In this document: positions 36,990-45,605 of the stretch, piece by piece | Numbering within the stretch: the stretch's first letter is position 1 | Layout of the letters: every line of letters begins with the position of its first letter | NCBI GenBank assembly: GCA_910584215.1 | Contig: CAJTYI010000003.1 | Location: forward strand, 1-64,000 | DNA from: an uncultured Roseburia sp. | Lineage (GTDB): Bacteria > Bacillota > Clostridia > Lachnospirales > Lachnospiraceae | DNA: 64,000 nucleotides | Direction of reading: 5' to 3' | The notes under the pieces: generated by a model | Seen by the model: the letters and a program-made list of their open reading frames with translations, nothing else | Databases searched by the model: none | Told to the model about the DNA's origin: nothing | Position numbers and translations under genes: made by a program

Positions 36990-37619
36990 TTATAATTCGC
37001 TTAACTCCTGTCTGATCTGCGCAATAAGCCCGGAACAAAGAGATACTTTCCGATGCTGCTGGCGGATCACGTTGTGCAGCTCACCCACACACTCCTCAAG
37101 ATCATCGTTTATGATCAGATAGTCATAGGACTCCATAAAGTCCGCCTCCTCCACGGCACGGGCCAGCCGCGAGGCAATCTTATCCATCGTCTCCGTCCCC
37201 CTGTCCACGAGACGCCGTTTGAGTTCGGCTGCACAGGGCGGCGTCACAAACAAAAGCAGAGTTTCGGGAAATTTTTCTTTTATTTTTAATGCTCCCTGCA
37301 TCTCAATCTCTAAAATCACATCCCTGCCCGCTTCTAACTGCTCCTCGACATATGCCTTGGGCGTGCCATAATAGTTGCCGACATACTGCGCATATTCTAC
37401 CAGGGCGTCCTCAGCGATCATCTGCTCAAACTGTTCCCTCGTCTTAAAAAAATACTCGATGCCCTCGCGCTCTCCCGTCCGCGGTTCCCTTGTCGTTGCC
37501 GAGATGGACAGTGCGTACTGCTGTGGATACCGCGCTAGCAATTCCCGCATCAAAGTTCCTTTGCCGGCGCCCGAAAAACCGGAAACTACCGTCAATATGC
37601 CTCTATTCTTGTGTGTCAT
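36990..37619 (-). CDS. gmk: Guanylate kinase
   Basis: Gmk turns GMP into GDP. The 209 residues have the P-loop SGFSGAGKGTLM, the GMP-binding TTREPRTGEREGIEY and the lid region. Its start overlaps the end of remA by 17 bases, so the two are translationally coupled. Confidence 0.97.
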   Translation of the reverse strand: MTHKNRGILTVVSGFSGAGKGTLMRELLARYPQQYALSISATTREPRTGEREGIEYFFKTREQFEQMIAEDALVEYAQYVGNYYGTPKAYVEEQLEAGRDVILEIEMQGALKIKEKFPETLLLFVTPPCAAELKRRLVDRGTETMDKIASRLARAVEEADFMESYDYLIINDDLEECVGELHNVIRQQHRKVSLCSGLIAQIRQELSEL

Positions 37620-37872
37620 AGTACACCTCTTCCAATCCCCCGTTAAACCTGCCGGCTAACGTCTCCGGCTGCAAAGCGGAGAGAATAATCTGATTCTGTT
37701 CCGTAAACAGAACGCTCTTTGTGCGTCTGCCCTGTGTTGCATCAATCAAGGTTTCCTGCTCTTTTCCATGCTGTATCATACGTTTTGCCGGTGCCGAATC
37801 CGAGGAGATTACGCTGATAATCTTATCGGTATTTACCATATTACCAAAGCCAATATTGATAAATTTTGCCAT
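37603..37872 (-). CDS. remA: RemA-family regulator (DUF370)
   Basis: RemA in Bacillus is a DNA-binding activator of biofilm matrix and osmoprotection genes. The 89 residues carry the hallmark FINIGFGNMVNTDKIISVIS and TLIDATQGRRTKSVL. I use the ATG at 37872; a GTG two codons upstream is possible. The yicC-remA-gmk-rpoZ order is conserved in Firmicutes. Confidence 0.92.
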   Translation of the reverse strand: MAKFINIGFGNMVNTDKIISVISSDSAPAKRMIQHGKEQETLIDATQGRRTKSVLFTEQNQIILSALQPETLAGRFNGGLEEVYYDTQE

Positions 37873-37892
37873 AGTCACGCCACGCCTTTTTG

Positions 37893-38771
37893 CTATTCGA
37901 TATTTTGTATCTGTTCACGCACTTTTTCAATCACGGTCTTTAAATCAATGCCAACGTCGGAGATCGCAAGATCGGTTGTCTTCGAGAGGATCGTATTCGC
38001 CTCCCGGTTCATCTCCTGCGCGATAAAATCGAGCTTTCTGCCGATACTGCCCCCCGCTTCTAAGGCTGCTTTCATGGCCTCCACATGGCTGCGCAGCCGC
38101 ACGATCTCTTCGTCCACACAAATTTTATCTGCAAACAGCGTCACTTCCGTGGCGATTCTGCTCTCATCAAGCTGCTTGTCTTCCAAAAGCTCATGTACCC
38201 GCTCCGTTATTTTTTGGCGGTATTCGGCGACAATCGCCGGAGACCGCTCAGCAATATAGCTGACATACGACAACATCTCCTGCAATTTCGCGTTCAGATC
38301 TGCCTTAAGGCACTCGCCCTCTCTGATACGGGTATCTCTAAACTGCTCCGCCGCGCCGCGGAACGCCTGCTCTAGGCCGGCCCACAGCTCTTTTTCGTCG
38401 TGTTCCTGCTCCTCCATCACAAATACTTCCGGGAAACGGGAAAGTGTGCTGACGCGGATATCACATTCCAAGCCGAACTTTTCTGCCATTTCCCTGCAAT
38501 AAGCCAGATATTGTGCCGCGACAGTCTCATTGTAACACAGCGATATATTGCGCTGTGCATCATCCTCGTAAGTGACAAATATGTCGATTTTTCCGCGCTG
38601 TGCGTATTCTTTTAAAAGATTTCGGACCGCATTCTCAAAAAAACCGAGTTTTTTGGGAATTTTCACATTGACGTCCAAATAGCGGTGGTTTACGGACTTT
38701 AACTCGACGGTAAACTTGTGATGTTCCTCTGTAAATTCGCACCGGCCAAAGCCGGTCATGCTGCTTATCAT
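37893..38771 (-). CDS. yicC: YicC-family endoribonuclease
   Basis: YicC/YloC proteins are endoribonucleases linked to small-RNA and stationary-phase control. The 292 residues begin MISSMTGFGRCE and contain SVNHRYLDVNVKIP; the C-terminal DUF1732 part ends FIAQEMNREANTILSKTTD, a near-invariant signature. It is the first gene of the yicC-remA-gmk-rpoZ-rimO-pgsA transcript, driven by the promoter at 38816-38845. Confidence 0.93.
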   Translation of the reverse strand: MISSMTGFGRCEFTEEHHKFTVELKSVNHRYLDVNVKIPKKLGFFENAVRNLLKEYAQRGKIDIFVTYEDDAQRNISLCYNETVAAQYLAYCREMAEKFGLECDIRVSTLSRFPEVFVMEEQEHDEKELWAGLEQAFRGAAEQFRDTRIREGECLKADLNAKLQEMLSYVSYIAERSPAIVAEYRQKITERVHELLEDKQLDESRIATEVTLFADKICVDEEIVRLRSHVEAMKAALEAGGSIGRKLDFIAQEMNREANTILSKTTDLAISDVGIDLKTVIEKVREQIQNIE

Positions 38772-38815
38772 ATGCGGTCTGCCCTTTCAATAGTTTCAAC
38801 TACATGCATCGTTTC

Positions 38816-38845
38816 ATTATAGAACTTTTTTCCATATGAAGTCAA
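38816..38845 (-). promoter_or_regulatory. Promoter of yicC-remA-gmk-rpoZ-rimO-pgsA
   Basis: On the minus strand TTGACT (38840-38845) and TATAAT (38816-38821) are 18 bases apart, about 45 bases before yicC. Confidence 0.8.
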
Positions 38846-38885
38846 GATAATTTTATGATATCTCACCGCCTGCGCGGTCACAAGG

Positions 38886-41800
38886 TTATCTGCCTAATAG
38901 GACCTTATGCAGCATCCGATATAATTTATCGACTTCAACCGGCTTCGACAAATGGCCATTCATGCCGCACTCCACTGATTTCTTCAGATCGTCATCGAAA
39001 GCGTTGGCGGACATAGCGATAATCGGAATCGTGCGGCAGTCCTCCCGTTCCATGGCACGGATCGCTTTGGTCGCCTCTAGTCCATCCATAATCGGCATCA
39101 TCACATCCATCAGGATAACATCGTAGGTGTGAGGCGGTTTTTCGGTAATGGTCTTGACCGCCTGGCTTCCATCACAGGCAAGCTCGACCGTAAAACCGCG
39201 CTCCTCTAACAGCTCCTGCGCGATCTCCGCATTCAGCTCATTGTCCTCCACGACAAGCACGCGGTAACCCGAAAAGGCGTTTTCCTCGATCGTCTCCTGC
39301 TCCTCCTCACGCTCCCCGAGTGCAAGCGTCAGCCGGAAACTAAACGTGCTGCCCTCCCCAAGTTCACTCTCGAGCTGTATGGAACTGCCCATCATCTGAA
39401 TCAGACGGCTGCTGATCGAAAGCCCAAGGCCGGTGCCCTGCTGTTTGGGCTTTTTGCTGTCAATCGCCTGTTCAAACGCGTGAAATACGCGCTCGCAGTC
39501 TTCCTTGCTGATGCCAACACCGGTATCTTTCACCGCAAAATAGACTTCTGACGACGCGTCATCCTTCTCGTATTCTTTGACGATCAGATAGACATCTCCT
39601 TGCATTTCGGTAAACTTGACTGCATTGCCCAATAGATTGATTAGAACCTGGCTGATGCGCATTTTATCCGCACGAAACCACTGATGATGCAGATCTGTCT
39701 CAAAATTTAAGCGAATATTCTTAACCTCGGCCTGCGGCCGTATCATTTCATAGATTGTAGTAAATATTTCTGTCATGTCAAAATCCGCGACTTCCAATTG
39801 CATTTTGCCGCTTTCAATCTTTGACATATCTAAAATGTCGTTGATGAGCCCGAGCAGATAAGAGGAGGAATCCTGTATCTTGTGCAGGCAGTCTAGGATG
39901 CGCTCATTGTTTTGATCTTTCTGCAAGGCGATGGCCGTCATACCGATGATACCGTTCATCGGTGTGCGGATCTCATGGCTCATGCGGGACAGGAAATCCG
40001 ATTTTGCTTTGCTGGCAAGATCATGCCGGCTCTGGTTGAGCTGATTTTGTATCACACTGACGATCTCTGTCAGACGCTGGCGTTCCTCTGTGTTGTCGAA
40101 AAACTCCTCGTCAATGCCAAGAACTACCACGGCTCCGGTATAATTACCGTTGTCATACATTGGCAGAGCCACGCCGCTGTGTGCTTCCCTGACATGTAAG
40201 AATTTTTGCAAGAGCGGATCACTGCCGTCTGCCTCGCTAAGCGCAATGACTTCCTGCTCGCCCACCCACGCATCATATTCATGCCATTCTTTTTCGACGT
40301 AGTGATTTACAGTATCGTCTATGCGGTCGGATGGCTTTTCGTGCCACTGATATTCGAGATAATTGGAAAAATACTCCGCCTGCATCACCGTAATCAGTAT
40401 ATCCTTTGCCTGAAATGACATACCGATTTTGCCCAGCAAGAGCTGTATCTGTGAAGCGAGATGATTCCCTTTGCCAAATAAATTAAGCGCCAGAGCGGCT
40501 ATATTCGTCTCATCATCATAATCCGGCTGATATATATTTCTGCCCTGCAAAAACGGAAGTTTTACATGGGCCAGTTTGTCGCATGTATCGCAAAGCAAAT
40601 ATGCGGCATTCTGCTGCCTTTGCGCTTCCTCCTGCATACATTTTGCCATACGCAAAAGGTCCATATAAGGAATATCCAAATCGCAGCAGACTGCCCCCGT
40701 CGATATCTTTGCTTTGAATATTTCGGGATTGGCGGCGTCTGCGAGTTTTTCCATAAACGGCACAAAAAACCGCTCTGCCTCCTCTTTGGTACAGTTGGGC
40801 AGCCAGAAAAACAGGGTGTTTTCATTAAACCGCAACGCTACGGTCTTTGTCCCGGCATCGCTTTCATATTTTTTGCAGGACTGCAGAATGATATTGCCGA
40901 TGATATCTAAAAACATCAGACTATACACCACTCCGTTTTCTTCGCTGATCTCGAGCAGATTTTCGACCAAAAGACATACCATAACGCCCGACGGATTGTT
41001 TTCCCTGGACTTTTCCAACTCCTCCATTCCGGCAAGATATGTCAATAGTCTGGTGACGCTGTCCGTTTGATTCTTCTTCTGCTGATACTCCTCCTCCTGT
41101 TTCTCCTCCTCAATATTGTGGATTCGGCCTACCAGTTTCCAGGGGTTGCCGGAGAGATCGGCAACCTTGCTGCCTGTGACTAAAACCCATTGATATTCGT
41201 TCCCCCACGCCGGCAGCTTCATGCGGAACGGTATGGAAATTGTATTTGTAAAATCAGAGTACAGCATCTGCAAAGACGGTATGTCATCATAATAGACGAT
41301 TTCGGGATTGATGAATCCCGGATATTTGTCTGAACACGAAAAATAACCGTCAGGTACAGAAGTGTTGACAATATCTACGCTATTCCCGATATAATCGTAG
41401 GAAAAAAAGATATCTTCCGTACTCTCCACCAGAAGCCGGTAACGTTCTTTATCCACCAGCAGCCTGTTCTCCGCTTCCTGCTGCTTCTGTGTCAAATCTT
41501 TTAGCTCATCATAAAGTCTGTCGATCTCAAATATACGGGAATACTTGTGCTTTGCAAGACCTTCCCGGCCCTGGTTGATGCTGTCGACCAAAAGATCAAT
41601 CGGGCGGGTCAGATGCCTGACAATAAAATAAAGACTTATCATACCAAAGGTCAAACTTACCAGTACGGCAATCCCAAGCCACAGATACAGCTGACGGCTG
41701 ATACCGAATATCTCTGCCTCCGTATTGAGCCCGAACAGAACCCATTGCGTTTCTTTGTAGGGCGCGTTGTTACTATATAGTCTTAATGGGTAATCGATCG

Positions 41801-42815
41801 CCATAATACGATTTTTACCAAGGCGCACGTCCCTTACCGCCAGTAATTTGTCATAATCCGTACTCTTGGTTGTAAAACATTCTCCGGCGCTCTCGATACT
41901 GTTAAACAATACGCCATCTCCCGCGATTGGCCGGTATGTATTTTCGTCGGTACAGACAGCCAGAAGATAACCGGCCTGCCACCGCTCGCTGAGCTCTCTG
42001 GCCGGCAGGTAGCTGAGCAGATAATTCATGGAAATCTCTACGCCCAACACACCGTAAACTTGGCCTTGAAAGCGCAGAGGCACCGAATAAGTGATCATTT
42101 TGTGATCATCGTTTTCATTGTTTTCCAGCGTAAACGGCGTTGCCCAAAAGCCCAGGTTGATGGTCTCAGCGTCGGGATGTTCTTCTCCCGCCCTCCAGGG
42201 TTCATAAAAGAAATCGTCCGCTTGACGCGTCCCGATTCCTTGCATGTTAAAATTTGTCGTCCAAAAAGAATCCAGCGGAATATTTTGGCTCCTAGAAAGC
42301 TGGTTGTTCCCGCGCTCTAAGAGCAAATCCGAATAGTTTGGAGATCTGACAACCGGATCGGAATCACGCACAAAAAAGCCCGTATATTCTCCCTTTTCCT
42401 GGGAAGAGCCATCTGTCATGATGAGAAAAATACCCGTACTGATGTTATTTTTAATGATTTCCAGACAATCGGTAAATACCTCGCCAAGGAAATCACTCTG
42501 CTGTTCCTTTTCATGCAAAAATTGTTCCAAACTAAGATGCTGTCCGTTCAGAAACTGTTCCAGCTTCACGGTAATGTCTGATTCACTCGACGAGATAGAG
42601 GACCAACGCTGTGTCATATCATTTTGCAGGATCATCTGCCGATTTTCCACCGTGTGGGCCACGGTGTTGACAGAATATTCCCGCAGGCTTGAAGTGACGC
42701 GGTTTGCCACCAATATCCCGATCGTGATGGTATTTTGCAGCAGCATGACAAACAACAATGGAACCAAAATAAACTGAAAGATAGTATGCTTTTTTTTCTT
42801 AATACCAGCCTTCAT
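38886..42815 (-). CDS. Hybrid histidine kinase with dCache sensor
   Basis: This 1309-residue membrane sensor has a membrane segment at about 14-34, a large extracellular dCache-like sensor (about 40-365), a second segment (about 375-397), HAMP (398-455), PAS-like domain (465-590), a GGDEF-like domain that has lost its motif (RFNENTLFFWLP where GGDEF should be, about 600-740), a GAF-like region (about 780-925), HisKA with MSHEIRTPMNG, HATPase with NLLGNAVKF and QGTGLGLSIS, and a receiver with LMDVMMPIMDG. The last domain should accept the phosphate. No DNA-binding regulator lies nearby, so the output partner is unknown. It follows a solute-binding lipoprotein by 50 bases, suggesting that protein feeds the sensor. 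Confidence 0.92.
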   Translation of the reverse strand: MKAGIKKKKHTIFQFILVPLLFVMLLQNTITIGILVANRVTSSLREYSVNTVAHTVENRQMILQNDMTQRWSSISSSESDITVKLEQFLNGQHLSLEQFLHEKEQQSDFLGEVFTDCLEIIKNNISTGIFLIMTDGSSQEKGEYTGFFVRDSDPVVRSPNYSDLLLERGNNQLSRSQNIPLDSFWTTNFNMQGIGTRQADDFFYEPWRAGEEHPDAETINLGFWATPFTLENNENDDHKMITYSVPLRFQGQVYGVLGVEISMNYLLSYLPARELSERWQAGYLLAVCTDENTYRPIAGDGVLFNSIESAGECFTTKSTDYDKLLAVRDVRLGKNRIMAIDYPLRLYSNNAPYKETQWVLFGLNTEAEIFGISRQLYLWLGIAVLVSLTFGMISLYFIVRHLTRPIDLLVDSINQGREGLAKHKYSRIFEIDRLYDELKDLTQKQQEAENRLLVDKERYRLLVESTEDIFFSYDYIGNSVDIVNTSVPDGYFSCSDKYPGFINPEIVYYDDIPSLQMLYSDFTNTISIPFRMKLPAWGNEYQWVLVTGSKVADLSGNPWKLVGRIHNIEEEKQEEEYQQKKNQTDSVTRLLTYLAGMEELEKSRENNPSGVMVCLLVENLLEISEENGVVYSLMFLDIIGNIILQSCKKYESDAGTKTVALRFNENTLFFWLPNCTKEEAERFFVPFMEKLADAANPEIFKAKISTGAVCCDLDIPYMDLLRMAKCMQEEAQRQQNAAYLLCDTCDKLAHVKLPFLQGRNIYQPDYDDETNIAALALNLFGKGNHLASQIQLLLGKIGMSFQAKDILITVMQAEYFSNYLEYQWHEKPSDRIDDTVNHYVEKEWHEYDAWVGEQEVIALSEADGSDPLLQKFLHVREAHSGVALPMYDNGNYTGAVVVLGIDEEFFDNTEERQRLTEIVSVIQNQLNQSRHDLASKAKSDFLSRMSHEIRTPMNGIIGMTAIALQKDQNNERILDCLHKIQDSSSYLLGLINDILDMSKIESGKMQLEVADFDMTEIFTTIYEMIRPQAEVKNIRLNFETDLHHQWFRADKMRISQVLINLLGNAVKFTEMQGDVYLIVKEYEKDDASSEVYFAVKDTGVGISKEDCERVFHAFEQAIDSKKPKQQGTGLGLSISSRLIQMMGSSIQLESELGEGSTFSFRLTLALGEREEEQETIEENAFSGYRVLVVEDNELNAEIAQELLEERGFTVELACDGSQAVKTITEKPPHTYDVILMDVMMPIMDGLEATKAIRAMEREDCRTIPIIAMSANAFDDDLKKSVECGMNGHLSKPVEVDKLYRMLHKVLLGR

Positions 42816-42865
42816 CGTTCGCCTCCAGTCAGCTCATTAAAATGATGTACGCGCAGGACAGAGAA

Positions 42866-44326
42866 TCACTGTGAAACAGAAGATATGTCGGCCGCGGCCG
42901 CAAGATTTTCACAGAAATCGGTATACCAATTTTCAAATGCCTCGTCGGATACGTATGCCTCGCACGCCTTCTCCAGAGTCTCTCCGCCGCCTAAAGCAGC
43001 CAGAACCTGCTGTCTGTCTGCGGCCGCTTTGTCGGAGAGATGATATTCCACCACTTTGCGCGCCGCAGAACCGTTGCGGAAACTTTTGTTTGTATATAAA
43101 GTGTAGTCTCCCATCTCCTCGAAGATATAGGCGAGACAATCGTATGTTTTGTTCGATACCTCCAGCTCTTTCTCAGCGATCACACTGTCCAATGCAGCGA
43201 TATCATTGGCCTCTTTTAATACCGGAAGATAGCCGGCTGCCGAGCCAAACTGCAGGTTATTTTCTTTTTGGGTAAACCATTTTAAAAACTCGACCGAAGC
43301 ATATTCATGCTGCTCGTCGGATTTACTCACCACCATGCCTGCTCCCTGCTGAACGGCGTAAGCTTCACCGCCCTCAAATATCGGCGCCGATAAAATAATA
43401 TAATCGATATCGACACTGCCGCTCTCCGATTCCACCTGGTCGGGGAAATACATGGCTGAGGCCGTCGAACCTGTGTATGCGATCAGATCCCCCGTCTTGA
43501 CGTCGTCGGAGCGGAATTTGCCGTAAGCGCCAAAGTATCCTTTGACCATCGGCACATAATAATTATCCCAAAGGCGGCGCATGATGTCTTTCGGCGCGTG
43601 GATCGTCACCTCGCCCTGCTGGACTTCAAACATTTCGCTGCCAAGCTGATGCGTTCCGATGCAAAAATAATTTGCCATGGAATCCCTGCCGTAAAATGCC
43701 TTGCCGTCGTTTGGGATATCCGGCGTCTGCGCGTCCGTCCACTCATAATATTTCTGAGCGACTGCGGTCACTCCCTCCAGCGTGGAAAGCTCCTCCAAAG
43801 ATGCACCGGTGGCATCGGAAAACAAATCCCACTCCGTTTTATTGATCATCATGATCTCGGTGGACTTGGCTGTCGGGAAGATGCGCAGCGAACCGTCGGC
43901 GGCAATTTTGCCTTCTTCTATGTAGGAATCTACATATTGCGCCAAATCATCGTCACTCAGATAATCGGATAGATTCGCGAGCGCTCCCTGCTCCTCGAAC
44001 TCATAAGCCGTATCGGCATAGGATGCGAATATATCAGGCACGTCAGCAGCCCCTACCTCTCCGGCGATCGAGGCGCGCAGTGCATTTTCTAAGTCACCGA
44101 CTGACCCCTGGCTGTAACCTTGCACATAGATGCCACGCTCGATGCCTACTGTGTCATTAAATTCATCGACCAGACTGTCGAACGCAGCCTGCTGCGTGCC
44201 GTTGTAATAGTGCCATACTGTGATAGAAACCGGATTGTCTGGGTCTAAAACATCTTTACCGCCGCAGCCGCCCAATAAAAGCGTCGCTGACGCCAAAACC
44301 ATAGTTCCTATATATCTCTTTTTCAT
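42866..44326 (-). CDS. Family 1 extracellular solute-binding lipoprotein
   Basis: The 486-residue protein has a lipoprotein signal (LLLGGC, C about 21) and a family 1 binding-protein fold typical of carbohydrate ABC importers: ITVWHYYNGTQQAAFDSLVDEFN near the start and FLKWFTQKENNLQFGSAAGYLPV near 350. Its ligand is unknown. No permease or ATPase gene is near; the next gene on the strand is the hybrid kinase. By analogy with binding-protein-dependent sensors it may present a sugar to the kinase, but uptake with permeases encoded elsewhere is equally possible. Confidence 0.88.
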   Translation of the reverse strand: MKKRYIGTMVLASATLLLGGCGGKDVLDPDNPVSITVWHYYNGTQQAAFDSLVDEFNDTVGIERGIYVQGYSQGSVGDLENALRASIAGEVGAADVPDIFASYADTAYEFEEQGALANLSDYLSDDDLAQYVDSYIEEGKIAADGSLRIFPTAKSTEIMMINKTEWDLFSDATGASLEELSTLEGVTAVAQKYYEWTDAQTPDIPNDGKAFYGRDSMANYFCIGTHQLGSEMFEVQQGEVTIHAPKDIMRRLWDNYYVPMVKGYFGAYGKFRSDDVKTGDLIAYTGSTASAMYFPDQVESESGSVDIDYIILSAPIFEGGEAYAVQQGAGMVVSKSDEQHEYASVEFLKWFTQKENNLQFGSAAGYLPVLKEANDIAALDSVIAEKELEVSNKTYDCLAYIFEEMGDYTLYTNKSFRNGSAARKVVEYHLSDKAAADRQQVLAALGGGETLEKACEAYVSDEAFENWYTDFCENLAAAADISSVSQ

Positions 44327-44538
44327 TTCTATGTACCCCTTCCCAAAATAAAATCATTACAGACAGTTTACAGGATTTCAGAAAAAAAGGCAACAGCAAA
44401 TCACAATGTATAGGCACATTGCTATTCTGCCATACTATCGGAAACGTCAAATAAATTTGCCCGCTGCGACGTCCCTAAAGGCAATACGCAAGCGATTTAC
44501 GGCAGCGGCATATCAAAAAGCGATAAGGAGATAACAGG

Positions 44539-44973
44539 ATGATGAATGAAGATACCCTTGAATTACTGCGGGAATGTAATTCCGGCACCCAGATGGCCGT
44601 ATATTCGATCGACGAGATTTTAGAGAAAATCTGCAACCCGAAATTAAAAGAACTGCTGCAAAAGTCAAAACAAATCCACGAAAAACTTGGATGGCGCCTG
44701 CATGATCTCCTAAACAGCTGCGGAGAAGAGACTCAAGAGCCCAATATTTTTGCCCGCGGCATGTCATGGATGAAAACCAATCTGAAGCTGACGATGGAGA
44801 ACAGTGACCGCACCTGCGCCGACCTGATGACAGAAGGCTGCAACATGGGCGTAAAGTCCTTGCAGCGCCGCCTCAATCAGTACAGTGGGGCGGACGAAAC
44901 CTCCAAATCCATCACGAAAGAATTGATCGCAGAGGAAGAACATCTGACGGAGCAGCTGAAAGAATATCTCTAA
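44539..44973 (+). CDS. Predicted four-helix-bundle protein, DUF2383-like
   Basis: I do not recognise a precise family. The 144 residues are almost entirely helical, with acidic and histidine positions spaced as in ferritin-like DUF2383 proteins (SKQIHEKLGWRLHDLL near 44-59; EELIAEEEHLTEQL near the end). AAGGAG is 8 bases before the first ATG. It is divergent from the solute-binding gene and followed by the palindrome at 44998-45029. A stress or metal-related role is only a guess. Confidence 0.7.
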   Translation: MMNEDTLELLRECNSGTQMAVYSIDEILEKICNPKLKELLQKSKQIHEKLGWRLHDLLNSCGEETQEPNIFARGMSWMKTNLKLTMENSDRTCADLMTEGCNMGVKSLQRRLNQYSGADETSKSITKELIAEEEHLTEQLKEYL

Positions 44974-44997
44974 ATTTAACTTATCTCTGCAAAAACA

Positions 44998-45029
44998 ACG
45001 GCAGATCAACCATCCGGTTGTTCTGCCGT
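44998..45029. terminator. Palindrome after the four-helix-bundle gene
   Basis: ACGGCAGA and TCTGCCGT arms, with AACC/GGTT inside, follow the stop by about 25 bases. No T-run follows, so a weak or factor-assisted terminator is the best guess. Confidence 0.45.
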
Positions 45030-45086
45030 CCCTCTATACATCTAAACTCACACAACTCTCAACGTTTCCGCTGGCAAATTTCTAAT

Positions 45087-45168
45087 CCGTGTGAAAAACG
45101 CCATGTGGCGCTGCTCTGCTATAAATTCCGTATGAAAAACGCCATGTGGCGCTACCCTACTATAAATT
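45087..45168. repeat. 41-bp tandem repeat with gene-end palindrome
   Basis: Two copies (45087-45127 and 45128-45168) agree at 37 of 41 bases. Each starts CCGT, holds the palindrome AACGCCATGTGGCG and ends CTATAAATT. The last codons and stop of the HPr-like gene lie in the second copy; the first copy repeats the same gene end beyond the stop. A related palindrome follows rsfS at 5039-5061. Confidence 0.85.
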
Positions 45169-45382
45169 CGCGTATTTCATCCATCACAGCGGACTCGCTC
45201 TCGTCATAAATGGACAACGTCAGCGGCCCCGATAAGTCCATCGTACAGATGCCTATGATCGACTTACCATCCACGGAATAACTGCCCTTTGTCAGATCAA
45301 ATGTTCCACCATGATGACTCAAAATACTGCAGAGCCGCTCGGCTTTTTCCGGTGCATTCAGCAATACTTTTACTTGTTTCAT
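45152..45382 (-). CDS. HPr-like protein lacking the active-site histidine
   Basis: The 76-residue protein has the length and pattern of HPr: a start like KQVKVLLN, a central SVDGKSIIGICTMDLSG (HPr: KSIMGVMSL around the regulatory Ser46) and a C-terminal helix. The LHARPA motif with phospho-His15 is replaced by NAPEKAERLCSIL, so it cannot carry phosphate for the PTS. The Ser46-like serine is present (GKSIIG), as in the Bacillus regulator Crh. A Crh-like role in catabolite control is possible. AGGGAG precedes the ATG at 45382 by 8 bases. Confidence 0.8.
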   Translation of the reverse strand: MKQVKVLLNAPEKAERLCSILSHHGGTFDLTKGSYSVDGKSIIGICTMDLSGPLTLSIYDESESAVMDEIREFIVG

Positions 45383-45605
45383 ATGACACACTCCCTGTAG
45401 ACTTTATGACTATAGTATTCCACAAAAAGGAAATTGTATACCGTTATATTTCACAATTTGCCGCCCCACTTTGCAGTAAAATCATATTGCCGGCAAAAAA
45501 GAAATGCCGATTTTCCCGATACACACAAGGCGCAGGTAACGCTTTACACGCTGGATGCGTCCTGTTATAATAAATGAATTGACAGATATTTAGGAGGAAT
45601 ACATC

